Part shown: piece by piece, positions 21,544 through 31,780 of the stretch
How the letters are laid out: each line of letters opens with the position of its first letter
Position numbering within the stretch: the stretch's first letter is position 1
Assembly: GCA_023078555.1 (NCBI GenBank)
Contig: CM041197.1
Location: 9,792,552 to 9,856,551 of the forward strand
Direction of reading: 5' to 3'
Source: Ulva prolifera
Taxonomy: Eukaryota > Chlorophyta > Ulvophyceae > Ulvales > Ulvaceae
Length of the DNA stretch: 64,000 bases
Translations under genes and position numbers: made by a program
Notes under the pieces: generated by a model
What the model saw: the letters and a program-made list of their open reading frames with translations, nothing else
What the model was told of the DNA's origin: nothing
Database searches by the model: none

Positions 21544-22848
21544 CTACCCCACCGCAGACCCGCACACTGTCGCATCGCCGTCAGACCCATTCGCACTGTC
21601 AAACTCCCGCATCACCGCTGCATCGTTCACGTTCACGCCTCCCTCCTCGTACTTCGCGTACATGTGCGCATACATGCCAGCCGGCATGCCGATCTTTCGC
21701 CCCGTGTCGTCGGCGAGAGAGCGCGTCGCGTAGTGGAACAGCACGACCCGCGTCTGCCGGGTCACGGCGTGGTTGTAGGCGTCCTGGCCGAGGTGGCCGG
21801 AGTAGCCGCGGGAGAGGCCGAGGGCGGGGTCGTCGTCGGGGTTGGTCATGTCGGTGTTGTTGTAGAAGGGCAGAGCCTCGCCGTCTGCAAGCGACACCGG
21901 CGGCTTCTGGAAGTCGCCGTCCTCCACCCTGCAGCCGCAATGCATGGTGCAACTGGATCGCAGGCCTCCATGAGATACAGGCAAGTGTATGGGGCTCAGA
22001 GCTACACCAGCGGCCCGTGTATGACATAGAGAACCTGATACACCAGCTGCTGGCCCTGCCACCAAGGGCCAAACAAAACATTTGGTATTGATCACAAATC
22101 TGGACAGCCATTTCATCTAATCGTGCATATGAGCTGAGTGTGGATCATGCATGAAGTTGGGCGCTTGCAGCTGGTGATCCCGTGACTCCACAGTCGCTGA
22201 CACGCAGGCCCTGGTCCAACACGAGTGATGCTGATCCGCCAAACTATGCACCCTCATGAGGCCTCACCATATACAGGTATGATCGCAAGCTAGGACGCTG
22301 GGCGCCGCGGCTAGTATGCATGCATGCATTCACACCGTCAGACCACACTTCCGCCTCCACTTACAGCTGACATGCGACGTGCAAGGATCCATGGTACAGC
22401 AGCCACATCACTGGACTACCACAGTGAGTTACAAGGCAGAAAATGTGGCAATCCAGTGGTACAGCCGCCATGTCACTGGAATACCACAGAGACGGCCAAA
22501 CCCCCGTTCACGCACTCTGCTGTGTGACGTCTCAGAGGGTATGAACTGACTCGAAGCCACTCGGGCTATAGCTGGCAAACACCTGCGATCCTGATACAGG
22601 CAGAGGGGGAATACTTGAAGGTGCAGTCGTGGACAATGTCGCTGGTGAGCATGTGGTGTGTGGCGTGGTACATGTTGGCCATACACTTCATCTCGTAGCT
22701 GAGCTCGCCGGTGCGATTGTGGAAGTTGGCGAGGGGGCCGCCCGGGGGGCGCTCGATGTGGCCGCTCCTGCCGAACAGAACCCACTTCAGGCTTGGGCCC
22801 GCACTGCCGTTGAACGACTTCAGGTCCGGGTTCTCTGCTGCCATTCCC
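21544..22848 (-). pseudogene. Truncated GT92-like glycosyltransferase copy (3' exons only)
   Basis: Two exons homologous to exons 3 and 4 of the intact gene at 58344-61169. The first, 22848-22615, encodes AENPDLKSFNG, WVLFGRSGHIERPPGGPLAN and MYHATHHMLTSDIVHDCTFK. The second, 21928-21544, encodes VEDGDFQKPPVSLADGEAL and GYSGHLGQDAYNHAVTRQTR. Splice sites and phase (aa/g, Lys) match the intact gene. The membrane anchor and the exon with the Asp-Leu-Asp-Glu motif are absent upstream, so it cannot make a complete enzyme. The frame ends early: where the intact gene continues as SAVGYADQ, this copy has a stop after SAVG. Its intron (686 nt against 411 nt) contains MITE-like units at 22391-22488. 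Both exons remain open, so the duplication may be recent or the fragment may still be expressed. Confidence 0.8.
22391..22488. mobile_element. MITE-like units in intron of the GT92 fragment
   Basis: Two related ~31-bp direct units, ggtacagcagccacatcact at 22391 and ggtacagccgccatgtcact at 22457, each ending in a taccacag. The second sits in a short palindrome bounded by tgtggcaatccagtg and cactggaataccaca. Diverged relatives of the 12395-12486 element. Confidence 0.6.
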
Positions 22849-24659
22849 CTGCAGCCAGTGCCGGTTCGCTCACAGAGTGAGTGTTGAACAACACCAGAAC
22901 AACATTGTCAAGTGGCAGATAACCTCCCTCTAGCGAGACTCATGCAGAGCTGTGCGAGCGCTAGCACTGGGCACCCTCCCTGCACCAGTGTTCCGCCGCC
23001 GAATACATCAGCATTGTCAGGGCTGCAATCCCAAATATATATCTGAACGTGCAGAATATTGCACTATGTGATCGGGGATGATCCAACAATGCCCCGCACG
23101 CCCGGAGCACTCAGCCAACGAAGGAGCAGCGGCTGACTCCATATATAGACGGACTGCACATCATGCGCAGCGTTGCTCTATCATTTCAGATAGAGTGATT
23201 TCAGATAGAGGAAACAAAATTGCAACGAGCAACATGGGTATCCCTGCAGCTGATCTGACATGGGCGCCTTCCGTCTCCCAGGCCAGTGGCCGGGCGACGT
23301 ATCTCCCCACATCTCGACGGGTCCCGTCGCCCCGGGGAGCCCAAGAGCATCATCCCAGAAAAGTCTGCTGCCCCTTTCTCAGAGCGCCGCCCCCTCCTGT
23401 ACGCTAGCAGACGCAGTGGCAGGCGCATGAGCTCCTCAAATGCAGCAACGACCTCCTCCCGCGCCCCAACGCCCGTGCGTGAGTGCACACGTCGGCACCA
23501 CGCTCCAGCGCCATCGTGCATGACTCCGCCCACGCCTGCCGAGCAGCTGCCGGGAGCTGCTGTGGTGGTTGCGCAACCAGGCGGCGGCGTCAGCATGCTG
23601 CATGCATTGGCGGGGCCGATGCGGCTTCGCGGAGCCCGGCCTGGCCGCGGGGGCCCACCCGCTGCGACTGGCCCGCCCCTTGCCTTTGCCTGCCTTCTTG
23701 CAGGCTCGTCCGCCGCGTCGCTTCTTAGCGTTGCCACTAGCGCTGGAGCTGTCCTGCGCAATGACGTGATCATGGGGGGGGGGGGGGGGGGGGGGGGGGG
23801 GAGCGGGGGGGGGCTGCTGTCCGCCGCAGCAGGTGGGTTGTGAGGCGCCGCGCTGCGGCCAGGGGGGGGGGGCAGCACCGCATTCGGCACAGAGATTACC
23901 TGTTCTGCTCTCTTGTATCTGCAGAGTGATGAGCCTCGATAGCGACGATGGGTGTAACATGTGGGTTCACATAGCACGAGGGCTGCAATGAAGCTGACGT
24001 TTCGATGGACCGGTCAACGTTAACCCTTTGCACCCAGCTTGGCTCGCATGCTGCTTATTCGATCGCGAGCGGGCCATGCACAAGGCACCAGCTACACCCG
24101 CTGCCATTTGCTCTGATCATGGCAGCCCATTCTCATCGGCGAAACATGGCATATTTGAATTTCCCGACTCCGGCGGGATTATTGGTAGAAAGCATCTCAG
24201 CGGGACTTATTAATTGCCTGTTCATAGAGCACTCGTACTGGCACTTCCGGCATCGTCTGTGCACGTGCAGTAGGGCCTTTCTCACGCCAGCTAGAGGATG
24301 CCCGGGTACTTCATGTAAGAAATAGTCGTATTTTTGTTTTTAGCAATAGTGACCGGCGTCTGCCAGACCTTTACGATTACGGAGCAAAGCGATAGCAGCC
24401 CTCGACCGGTTGAACGCCAAGGTCAGCTCCACCACATCGGTCCTCGTATCGTAGCAGCCAGTCAGTGGTCTACACATACCTCTGGCTTTCTACTTCTGGC
24501 TTTACGTGAGCTCGTCCGTGTTGCATCTCTGCTTGTTTGTGCTGGTTGACCGATCACTTGTCCATGGACATGGCCAGTGTTCAGGACATGCCGTGTAGCT
24601 GCCAACGCGTTCGCGTGCAGATTGCAGCAGGCTGCAAACACGCAGTACATCTGTGCAGA
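22849..24659. other. Intergenic; GC-rich core at about 23250-23850 possibly coding but unresolved
   Basis: Around 23250-23850 both strands are open and GC-rich. On the minus strand one frame reads a basic segment, ASGNAKKRRGGRACKKAGKG, after a possible acceptor (gcgcag) near 23757. A second frame reads REEVVAAFEELMRLPLRLLA. I could not join them into a phase-consistent model. A 28-G run at 23774-23801 and a tandem gatttcagatagag duplication near 23185-23210 are also present. Confidence 0.3.
23774..23801. repeat. Poly-G run (28 G)
   Basis: Uninterrupted run of 28 G (28 C on the minus strand). On the minus strand it precedes a possible gcgcag acceptor. Confidence 0.9.
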
Positions 24660-27341
24660 ATGACAGCCGATCTTTGTGCCCCTCGATCAGATGCATCACC
24701 ATCTCGAAGCGTTCCAGCGCCTGCTACCCCGGGGCGCCTCGCGATCCCGAAATGGAAGATCGTTGTGGCTGGCCTCCTCCTGCTCTGCTTCACCGCAGTA
24801 TACTTCACGAGCACAACGCTGCAAAACAGCAACTTACGTGTTTGTTTACAAGGGACCGAGTTCACCGCTTTGCCTGAAGAAAGCGCGACACCAAGCCGCA
24901 AGCTGCTACCACCAGAGGCGCCACGTGTGGCTCTCCTGTTCTTCGGTCTCACCCGCTCCCTGAAGGTCACGCTTCCGTCGATCGAGGGCAACATATTAGG
25001 CCCGTTGCAGGAATCCGGCGTGCAGGCGGACGTATTCATCCACACTTACAATGACACGGACGATGCCTCGTCAAAGCACACAGCCTCAGACGAGTGGCGC
25101 ATGTTGAGGCCCACAGCGCACCTGCTCACATCGCAGGAGCTTTTCGTCAACAATACGGAGTACGTTCCGATCCTATGAGCACACTGAGGATTGGCTGCCT
25201 AGACTGCCGGCGTCTGTGAGTGCAATTGCGTACGCGTGTGGCGCTGACCGGGCCCGCCTTTACATCCTGCGACTTGTCAGCTAGCTGTAAGCATCACGAT
25301 CCCACGTAAGCATCACGATCCCCCCACGTAGGCATCATATGCAGCCATATGATGCCTTCTTGTACAGCAAGACCTGATTCACACCTCAACATAGCCTAGA
25401 GATCCGGCTTAGAACATATTTGACTCCGGGAGAAGAAGCACACCAACCTCGTTCGACCGTCCAGCTGCAGTTTCTTCATGGTCAGTCGTCCCAACACTCT
25501 TTATCGAGGGGCCGGTGAAACAAGGTTCGAATGTACATGCTTGGAAACCACAGACTCTCAGCTGTACACCTCACAATGCCACAGCAAGCTCAAATGTATG
25601 GTGACAAGCAGAGTGCCAGGTCACCGGGCGGTGCAGCTGTACATGCATATGTGCCTGCCCACACAGCTGTTGCAAGCCTTGGGACATGCATGCTCTAGAG
25701 CAAAGCTTTGCATACGCGGCGCTGCGTTGGTCAGTTCCAGAATATCACAGAACAGTAAACGGGCATGTACACAGACAAACACAGCATCATCTGCTAGCAG
25801 ACGGTCTGCTGGCAAGGGGGATTCTGAAGCATTCCTGCCGAGGTCTCTGCATCTGGCCGCCGCGCTCGGCTGAGCCTGCAGGCTGGCACCGCCACTGCGC
25901 AGCAACAGCAGGCAGTGGCGGTGCAGCAGTGTCGGGTCGTCGGACCCGATCATACGTAACAGTTCCGAATAGTCAGGTACAATTTCTGGGTGGCAGCCCT
26001 GGAAATGCTGCAAAGCGACCCCACACCGCGGTGCAGGCGGCTACGGGATGTGTGCTGGGCCCGGGGCAACGGCACGGGCTGGACGGACCGCTCGAGGGAG
26101 GTGCAGGCCCGCGCCCTGCAGAACCTGCTGTGCCAGCTCAACTCTCTGCAGGAGGTCGGCGACCTGTGGCTGCGGCACGCGGCGGCGGCCCGCCTGCAGT
26201 ACCGCGCCGTCGTCTACCTCCGCCCGGACGTCCTCTACACCGACCCCCTGCCAGTGGCCGCCATAACCAACATATCTGTGCGCCAACCCCCCCCCCCCCC
26301 CCCCCCCCCCTCACGCCCAGGCGCAAGAGCGCTGGTAGCCACCTTGCTGGTACAGTCCAACTGCAGGAGCGACTCTGGCACGGCGATCCGTTGGGAAGTA
26401 TGGGACTTGGTTTGGCATCAGGATCACTGAAGGCATGGCAACGTGACTTTTACCTAGTGCAAATTGTGTTTGGTGACTGGTGCAAATTGAGTATTTGTCT
26501 CATGAGACCAGCCATATCCTGTGCGCTCACGTGGGAATCAGCGCCGGAGGACTTGCACCTGGCGAGACCTTGTAGTATATATACAAGCGCCTACATGGAG
26601 TGCAGCACAGACACATGGGGTCAGCGGGAGCCAGAACGCATGAGCAACGCCTAGAGGTGCGTTCTGACAGCGGGGGGCCACCGCCGAGGTGGCAGTGGCA
26701 TGCAGGAGGGGGCTGTGGCCATCCCTGACTGGGGTCACTTCGGCGGCATCAATGACCGCTTCGCCGCGCTTGGACCACGCAGCGCAGCCAAGTGGAAGGA
26801 GCGGCTGGCGTACACGCTGCAGCACTGCGTGGAGAGGCCGGTGCATGCCGAGACGTTTGCGCGGTCCTTTGGTGTCGACCACGACCTGGATGTGCGCTCG
26901 CCTCCAACCCCCCCCCCCCCCCCCCCCCAGTGAACTGCCAGTGTGTGGTGATAGTAAGAGCCAGACAATCTGGTTGAGTTCTGAATTTTCAGATCCGCGT
27001 CGTTTGGTTCCTGGAATAGCCTTCCTTCAGGCAACGGCACCATGCGGAAATGATAGACCACAATCAGCCCTCCATACCCAGCCCTTCAAACTCCCTGTCG
27101 GCCACCGGCCAGGGCGCCGGGCTAGCCTCGACGCTGTACAAGTGCTCTGCTGAGGCGCGGCAGCCTGCAGGTGCTCCTCCTGCAGAACTTCCTCTTCTTC
27201 CGGGTGCGCTCTGATGGCTCCATCCCTGGAGGCGACTCGACACCTGAGCAGCTGCCCCGGATGCCGCGAGCGCGCGAGATGATCCAGCAGCGGCACGAGG
27301 AGCTCCGCGCTGCTGAGGAGGCGTCATCTGGCCGCGCATGA
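24660..27341 (+). CDS. Type II membrane protein, glycosyltransferase-like
   Basis: Four exons: 24660-25159, 26037-26277, 26706-26891 and 27171 (or 27186)-27341, about 360-365 residues. Intron 1 has a strong donor, gtacgt; its split codon ga/g restores Glu. The other joins are phase 0. ATG 24660 gives a short cytoplasmic tail and one signal anchor at about residues 33-50 (IVVAGLLLLCFTAVYF). The lumenal part contains RVALLFFGLTRSLKVTLPSI, ADVFIHTYN, VVYLRPDVLYTDPL and IPDWGHFGGINDRFA. This pattern is typical of uncharacterised algal Golgi glycosyltransferase-like proteins, with the Arg-Pro-Asp segment as a candidate nucleotide-sugar site. Donor and acceptor sugars cannot be predicted. Introns 2 and 3 each start gtgcgc and run into long poly-C. 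Intron 1 holds a hairpin and a dispersed repeat. The last acceptor has two alternatives, 15 bp apart. Confidence 0.7.
25330..25357. repeat. Hairpin, 12-bp arms, 4-bp loop
   Basis: aggcatcatatg / cagc / catatgatgcct, inside intron 1 of the glycosyltransferase-like gene. Confidence 0.85.
25887..25923. repeat. Hairpin, 12-bp arms, 13-bp loop
   Basis: caccgccactgc and gcagtggcggtg flank 13 bp. It lies directly next to the 25922-26012 repeat in the same intron and may be part of that element. Confidence 0.75.
25922..26012 (-). repeat. Dispersed repeat of the 'GCHPEI' family
   Basis: The minus strand reads HFQGCHPEIVPDYSELLRMI and then GSDDPTLLH. Clear match to 57266-57365 (minus). It ends about 25 bp before the exon 2 acceptor of the glycosyltransferase-like gene. 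Confidence 0.75.
26287..26310. repeat. Poly-C run (24 C) inside a 5' splice region
   Basis: Begins nine bases after the start of intron 2 (gtgcgccaa then poly-C). Confidence 0.9.
26908..26928. repeat. Poly-C run (21 C) inside a 5' splice region
   Basis: Begins sixteen bases after the start of intron 3 (gtgcgctcgcctccaa then poly-C). Confidence 0.9.
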
Positions 27342-28958
27342 CTGATCATATCATGACTCCACTTGAATCCCCTTGGACAGCCTGTCTGAGCACAGGTAAC
27401 TGCAGCGTGGTGACCCCGCCTCCGCTACGCCCAGCCTGAGGTGGACGAGCGCACTTCATACTGACTCAGGATGATACTGTGGATCCTTGGAGGATCCTCG
27501 GAGGATGAAACTGTGGATCCAGAGATGAAGCTGAGAACACTTCACTGGAGCTGAGAACACTTCACGCGATCGTATCAGGGCAGCCTGAGTGGAACGCGGG
27601 GTTATGTTGAGACTTGGTCTGGGGGTGGCTGAAAGAGCAGCTGGAAAAATCTACAGCGGATTGAGCGAATGCATGCATTACGTGTGGTCCATGTGCAGTG
27701 ATATGCATGTAGAGAATGCGCCGGAGCTTTCGCCTCAGCCAACCGACCAGTCTGGGGGCAGGGTGTTCGCATGTAAGCATACACCATTCACCTGACGTCA
27801 TATATCTCAAGAGCAAACTCCAGGCTTGCACACCGGAGTGCTTCCGCCAGCCATCTTGAACCATTCCAGGCGCTGCAGTGACTGGCAAGACTGACCGGCG
27901 AATGCGGTCCACCAGCTCTCTCTGTGTGAAGCCATGTAAACTTGCGCAACTGTACATTGTACATGGTTATTTCTGACGGCCTCGACGTCATTACAACTCC
28001 ACTGATGCCGTGTGCAGGCAGGTTTTGTGGCCACAGTGTCAGCCAATCACAAGCCCAACGCGGCAGAACGAAAAGTGAGATTGATGTGGGATGTCCACCT
28101 GAGTTGTTTCAGTGCACCATCCTGATGTGTTTTCCCTGTTCAGATATGATTTTCTTCTCTGTGGAGAAGTACTAGTGCGTTGTGCAAGACGCTGTACCTA
28201 CAACTAACTACTATAAGGTCCTGTGAATTTTCGTGCACCAGCTGCTGCGCCCGCCACCATCACCACCTACATCTGCAGGGCCCAGTATGCCACAGGGCCC
28301 AGTATGCCACAACTCTCAAGAGTTGATCGTGATGGCTTAGTTTCCTCCTCTAGGGGCATGGCGAATCAACGTTGTGCAAATGACTCGACTCTGCATATGC
28401 CTGTCTTCATGCGTTGATGTGTGCACTATGTCGTGCAGCTTGCCTGGTGAAATGAATCAGGTTACAAAAAAACCAACGCTGAAAACTGGCAATCGGCATG
28501 GGGCACCATGGCCCTGAAAATTTATGTAATCTCTGGCTACGACCGCACGCCAATCAGCCAACAGGACACAGACTGCTGCCCGCAATCATGACAATGCTCC
28601 AAACGCATCACCTGTGCAAGTCAAGGCATCACCGCAAACGGCCCCCCTGCTCGCATCGGCGCATCGGCGCACGGCGGTAAATTGCGCAAGGCGGTTCATT
28701 GCGCAAGGCGGTTCATTGCGGTTTATTGCGGTTTATTGCGCGGACCCCGGCAGCATGCACATGGCAAACGCATGCCCTGCATGCATGCAGCAGCTGCAGG
28801 TACGCTCAGCTCGAGCCTCATAATCCCTTAATCAGACACCTTGCCCCTAGTGATAACGCTGCAGCTGGCTTTCAGCCTGAGCCTCAGCGAGGCGCGCGTG
28901 TCGTCATTCAGAGGCAAATTCAACTCGCGCCGTGTTATTATGCAGTGACATGTACAGC
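27342..28958. other. Intergenic between convergent genes
   Basis: 3' flank of the glycosyltransferase-like gene and of the VWA gene. It contains a short degenerate tandem block at 28661-28742. No coding feature supported. Confidence 0.45.
28661..28742. repeat. Short nested tandem repeats
   Basis: Units gcatcggc (x2), then gcaaggcggttcattgc (x2), then ggtttattgc (x2), arranged consecutively. Confidence 0.85.
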
Positions 28959-31038
28959 TTATGGCATGCCGTACGAGCCATATGTGCCGTACGAGCCATC
29001 ACCCATCTCGGGCATGTCAATGTCCATGTCAGGGGTTTCCACCTCCACCATCGGTTCCTCTGCCACCGGCCCCTCTGCCACCGGCTCAAACTCCCGGGGC
29101 TCGTCAGTGTCGTTGCAGCCCTCAGGCACCCCGCAGCCACACTCGCCAGGCTCCGACTTGTCCGGGTCTTCCGGGCAAGCATCCGCACAGTCATCCACGC
29201 CGTCGCCATCACTGTCTGCACCCAAACCGCCCAGTCAGCTGGTGCTGCAAAGGCAACCCCCTGCGCCTCCGCAGGCAGCTCCGGCAGCTGCCGAGCAAAC
29301 CACACACACGCGGACTAGTGGCAATGCAACAGGAGCTGGCCTGACCGCGAGTCAGACAGGTGGCCGGCAGGGGAATACGCGCACTGCTGCCCACCAGACG
29401 CTCACCAGCAGTCGCTCCATGCACATGCATGGCGACTCAGGTGCATGTGTATACAGCTGTTGCGTAGCGAGAGGTGGCCAGGAGGTACAGCTGTCCGGGG
29501 AGCACCACAGCGGCACCCCTGCAGCCACCACGAACATGAAACCACGATTGGAACAGGCGCCGTACGGTCGCACAACACAGGCCATGGCCGCAGCGTCCCG
29601 GCTGCCTGCAGAGCCATGCATCAGCGCGCCCCCAACAGGCGACCGCTCCCCAACAGGCGACCGCTCCCCAACAGGCGACCGCTCCCCCAACAGGCGACGG
29701 CGTACGTACGTACACACGGCGTCCAGCACCTGTTCACTTGAGCGGAGCAACACGGTGGCACCAGCTAGCCGCGCAGCACGAACAGGCGGCACATGTACCA
29801 CCTCCAGCGCGGCTCAAGCGCTGCTGTGCGAGCACTGGGGGTTGTCCCTGCACCAGGGCGGGGGCACCATGCAGACTTTTCAGGGTTGCGCTCGTGACAA
29901 TCTAGAGTTTGGGAGCTAAATACCGGACATTGCTCGATGTGATCGCGCCCAATGGCCGACACGGCCCCGCACGCCGAGACGTCTCGAGTCCAGATGCGCA
30001 CCGATGGAGCGGATGGCATCGGAGAACAGCGACCCGATGTCCTCGAAGTCCGCACTCGTGAACGTGATCTCGCTCCCGTCCGCGCGCTCGCTCGCGATCT
30101 CCTCCAGGTCGGTCTGCGACACGCCTGACCCGATGCCGACGGCCGCGACCGTCACGCCCTCCGCGCGCAGCGCGTTTGCCGACGGGAGCGGCGAGTCGGA
30201 GGATTGGCCGTCGGTGAACACGATCGCGATGCGCGCCCCGGCCGCGCCGGACAGCGTCTTGAACTGCGCGGTGAGGTCGTCGATTCCCGAGGAGATGAAG
30301 GTGCTGCCGCTGGGGTAGGGCAGCGCGGCGACGGCGTCCGCGACGGCGCCGCCGGAGTTCGTCATGAAGCTGCCGGTCGAGTCCTCGAGGGAGCTGGCCC
30401 AGACGTTGGCGTAGTAGAGGTTGTCGTTGGCGGCGCCGGAGGAGACTCCGGACGTCGAGTCGATGAAGTCCGCGATCTGCACAATCAAATTCCGGTCGAT
30501 TGCTGGGTCGTGTTGCTGCTCTTTTCAGGGCTGCAACCTGGAAATTAGATTTGAATATTCGACATGTTCCTATGTGATGAAATACAGTCAGACAGTACAG
30601 AGACATATGTTATCTCTTGCGCATGTGAGCTGTGCTGCCGATGCAGCACGCATGAGGTGTGTGGCCACCAGGGCTACAGACGAGAGTGGTCCAGGACTGA
30701 TTCCGGGCCGGCCATACACGCAAAACAGCAATTGCGCACAGTGTGCCCTGACAACAGATGCTGACCACCACGTGTGCATGCTGTGATTGTAGGAGGTGGG
30801 TCCGCATGCAGGACTGCAGTTCATGGGCTGCGCGATTCGGGATACTGACCTGGTCCGTGATGGTCCCGAAGACAGTCGACCCGATGGAGCCGGATCCGTC
30901 GATCGCCATGCCGACGGCATTGCCACCAGTGCACTCAGCCTGCGCAGCCGCACGGGACGCGCTTGCGAGCGCACACGCGACGACCGTCAGCGCGAGCGGG
31001 CCGCGGGCGGCGGCGCGGCGGGTCCGGAAAGCGTCCAT
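28959..31038 (-). CDS. Secreted von Willebrand factor A protein with thrombospondin type-3-like tail
   Basis: Three exons: 31038-30850, 30476-30002 and 29215-28959, 306 residues. Intron 1 has an ideal donor, CAG/gtcagt, phase 0. Intron 2 (gtgcgc) is phase 1, with g/ac restoring Asp. ATG 31038 starts a signal peptide (LALTVVACALASASRAAAQA). The VWA domain has a complete metal-ion-dependent adhesion site: DGSGS at 47-51, Thr122 in GSTFISSGI and Asp152 in FTDGQS. The last exon gives DSDGDGVDDCADACPEDPDK and GECGCGVPE, a calcium-binding type-3 repeat signature, then an acidic tail rich in Glu, Pro and Met ending YGSYGMP. It probably mediates calcium-dependent adhesion or matrix assembly outside the cell; the ligand is unknown. 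Both introns contain fragments of a dispersed repeat. Another small exon in the 786-bp second intron cannot be excluded. Confidence 0.85.
29634..29697. repeat. Tandem repeat, ~18 bp x 3-4
   Basis: Unit ccaacaggcgaccgctcc repeated in the second intron of the VWA gene. Confidence 0.9.
29873..29970 (+). repeat. 'GCHPEI'-family repeat, degenerate, in VWA intron 2
   Basis: Shares ttttcagggttgc and a later gatcgcgcccaatggccgacac-like block with the better copies. Strongly diverged. Confidence 0.35.
30515..30560 (+). repeat. 'GCHPEI'-family repeat fragment in VWA intron 1
   Basis: Reads FQGCNLEIRFEYS, matching the first part of the copies at 25922-26012 and 57266-57365. Confidence 0.55.
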
Positions 31039-31702
31039 GTCGTTGGTCTGGGAGGTGGGAGTGGGTGGGGCTGCTTGCAGGTGGATCTGCATCGCACTGG
31101 GGTGGCGTGAGGTTGCTCAGTTTTTGTCCGAATCGTTGCAAACGACCGAAGAGAACACAGGCTTGGGACAGTCCCAAGACCGTGATGTGAGAAAGGGTCA
31201 AAGGGGTGTGTATGCACAGAGCATATTTGAGATGAATACAGAGATACAGTGCTGGCCACCTGAACTCCATGAAAGTGTACGAGTGATTCCTCTCAATCTC
31301 AGTGAGTCTTGTGTTGGTGAGTCTGGCCAGCTGCAACTGTGATCCTGGCCTGCCTCACGGCGTTATCCATTGCTACGTGATTTTTCCGTGTTCTGGCATG
31401 CTGTTGGCTGGACCTCACAGCCTCACAAGTGCTGGTGCCTCCGCCAAACAGCACACTGCAACAGCAACGCGAACACAAGCTCGCGCGGTTGTCGACGGCT
31501 TCGTTGACTGCGTTGACTGGATTTCTTGTGACGCCATTCTTGTGACGGCATTTTGATCGATGGCGGTGAATCGATCATGGTGCATCGACAAGATCATCAG
31601 CTGAAGACTAATATCAAAGAAGAGAGAACAGGAGTAAAGAATCATAACGCGAGAACATCTCACAAAGCATATAATAGCATATCGATTATTATGATGCATG
31701 TG

Positions 31703-31780
31703 TCGATACTCTGTTCTGGTATATCTCGAGATAGATTACAATCGATACTCTGTTCTGGTATATCTCGAGATAGATTACAA
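31703..31780. repeat. 39-bp direct tandem duplication
   Basis: Two identical 39-bp copies, each containing the 12-mer palindrome tatctcgagata. Confidence 0.95.
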
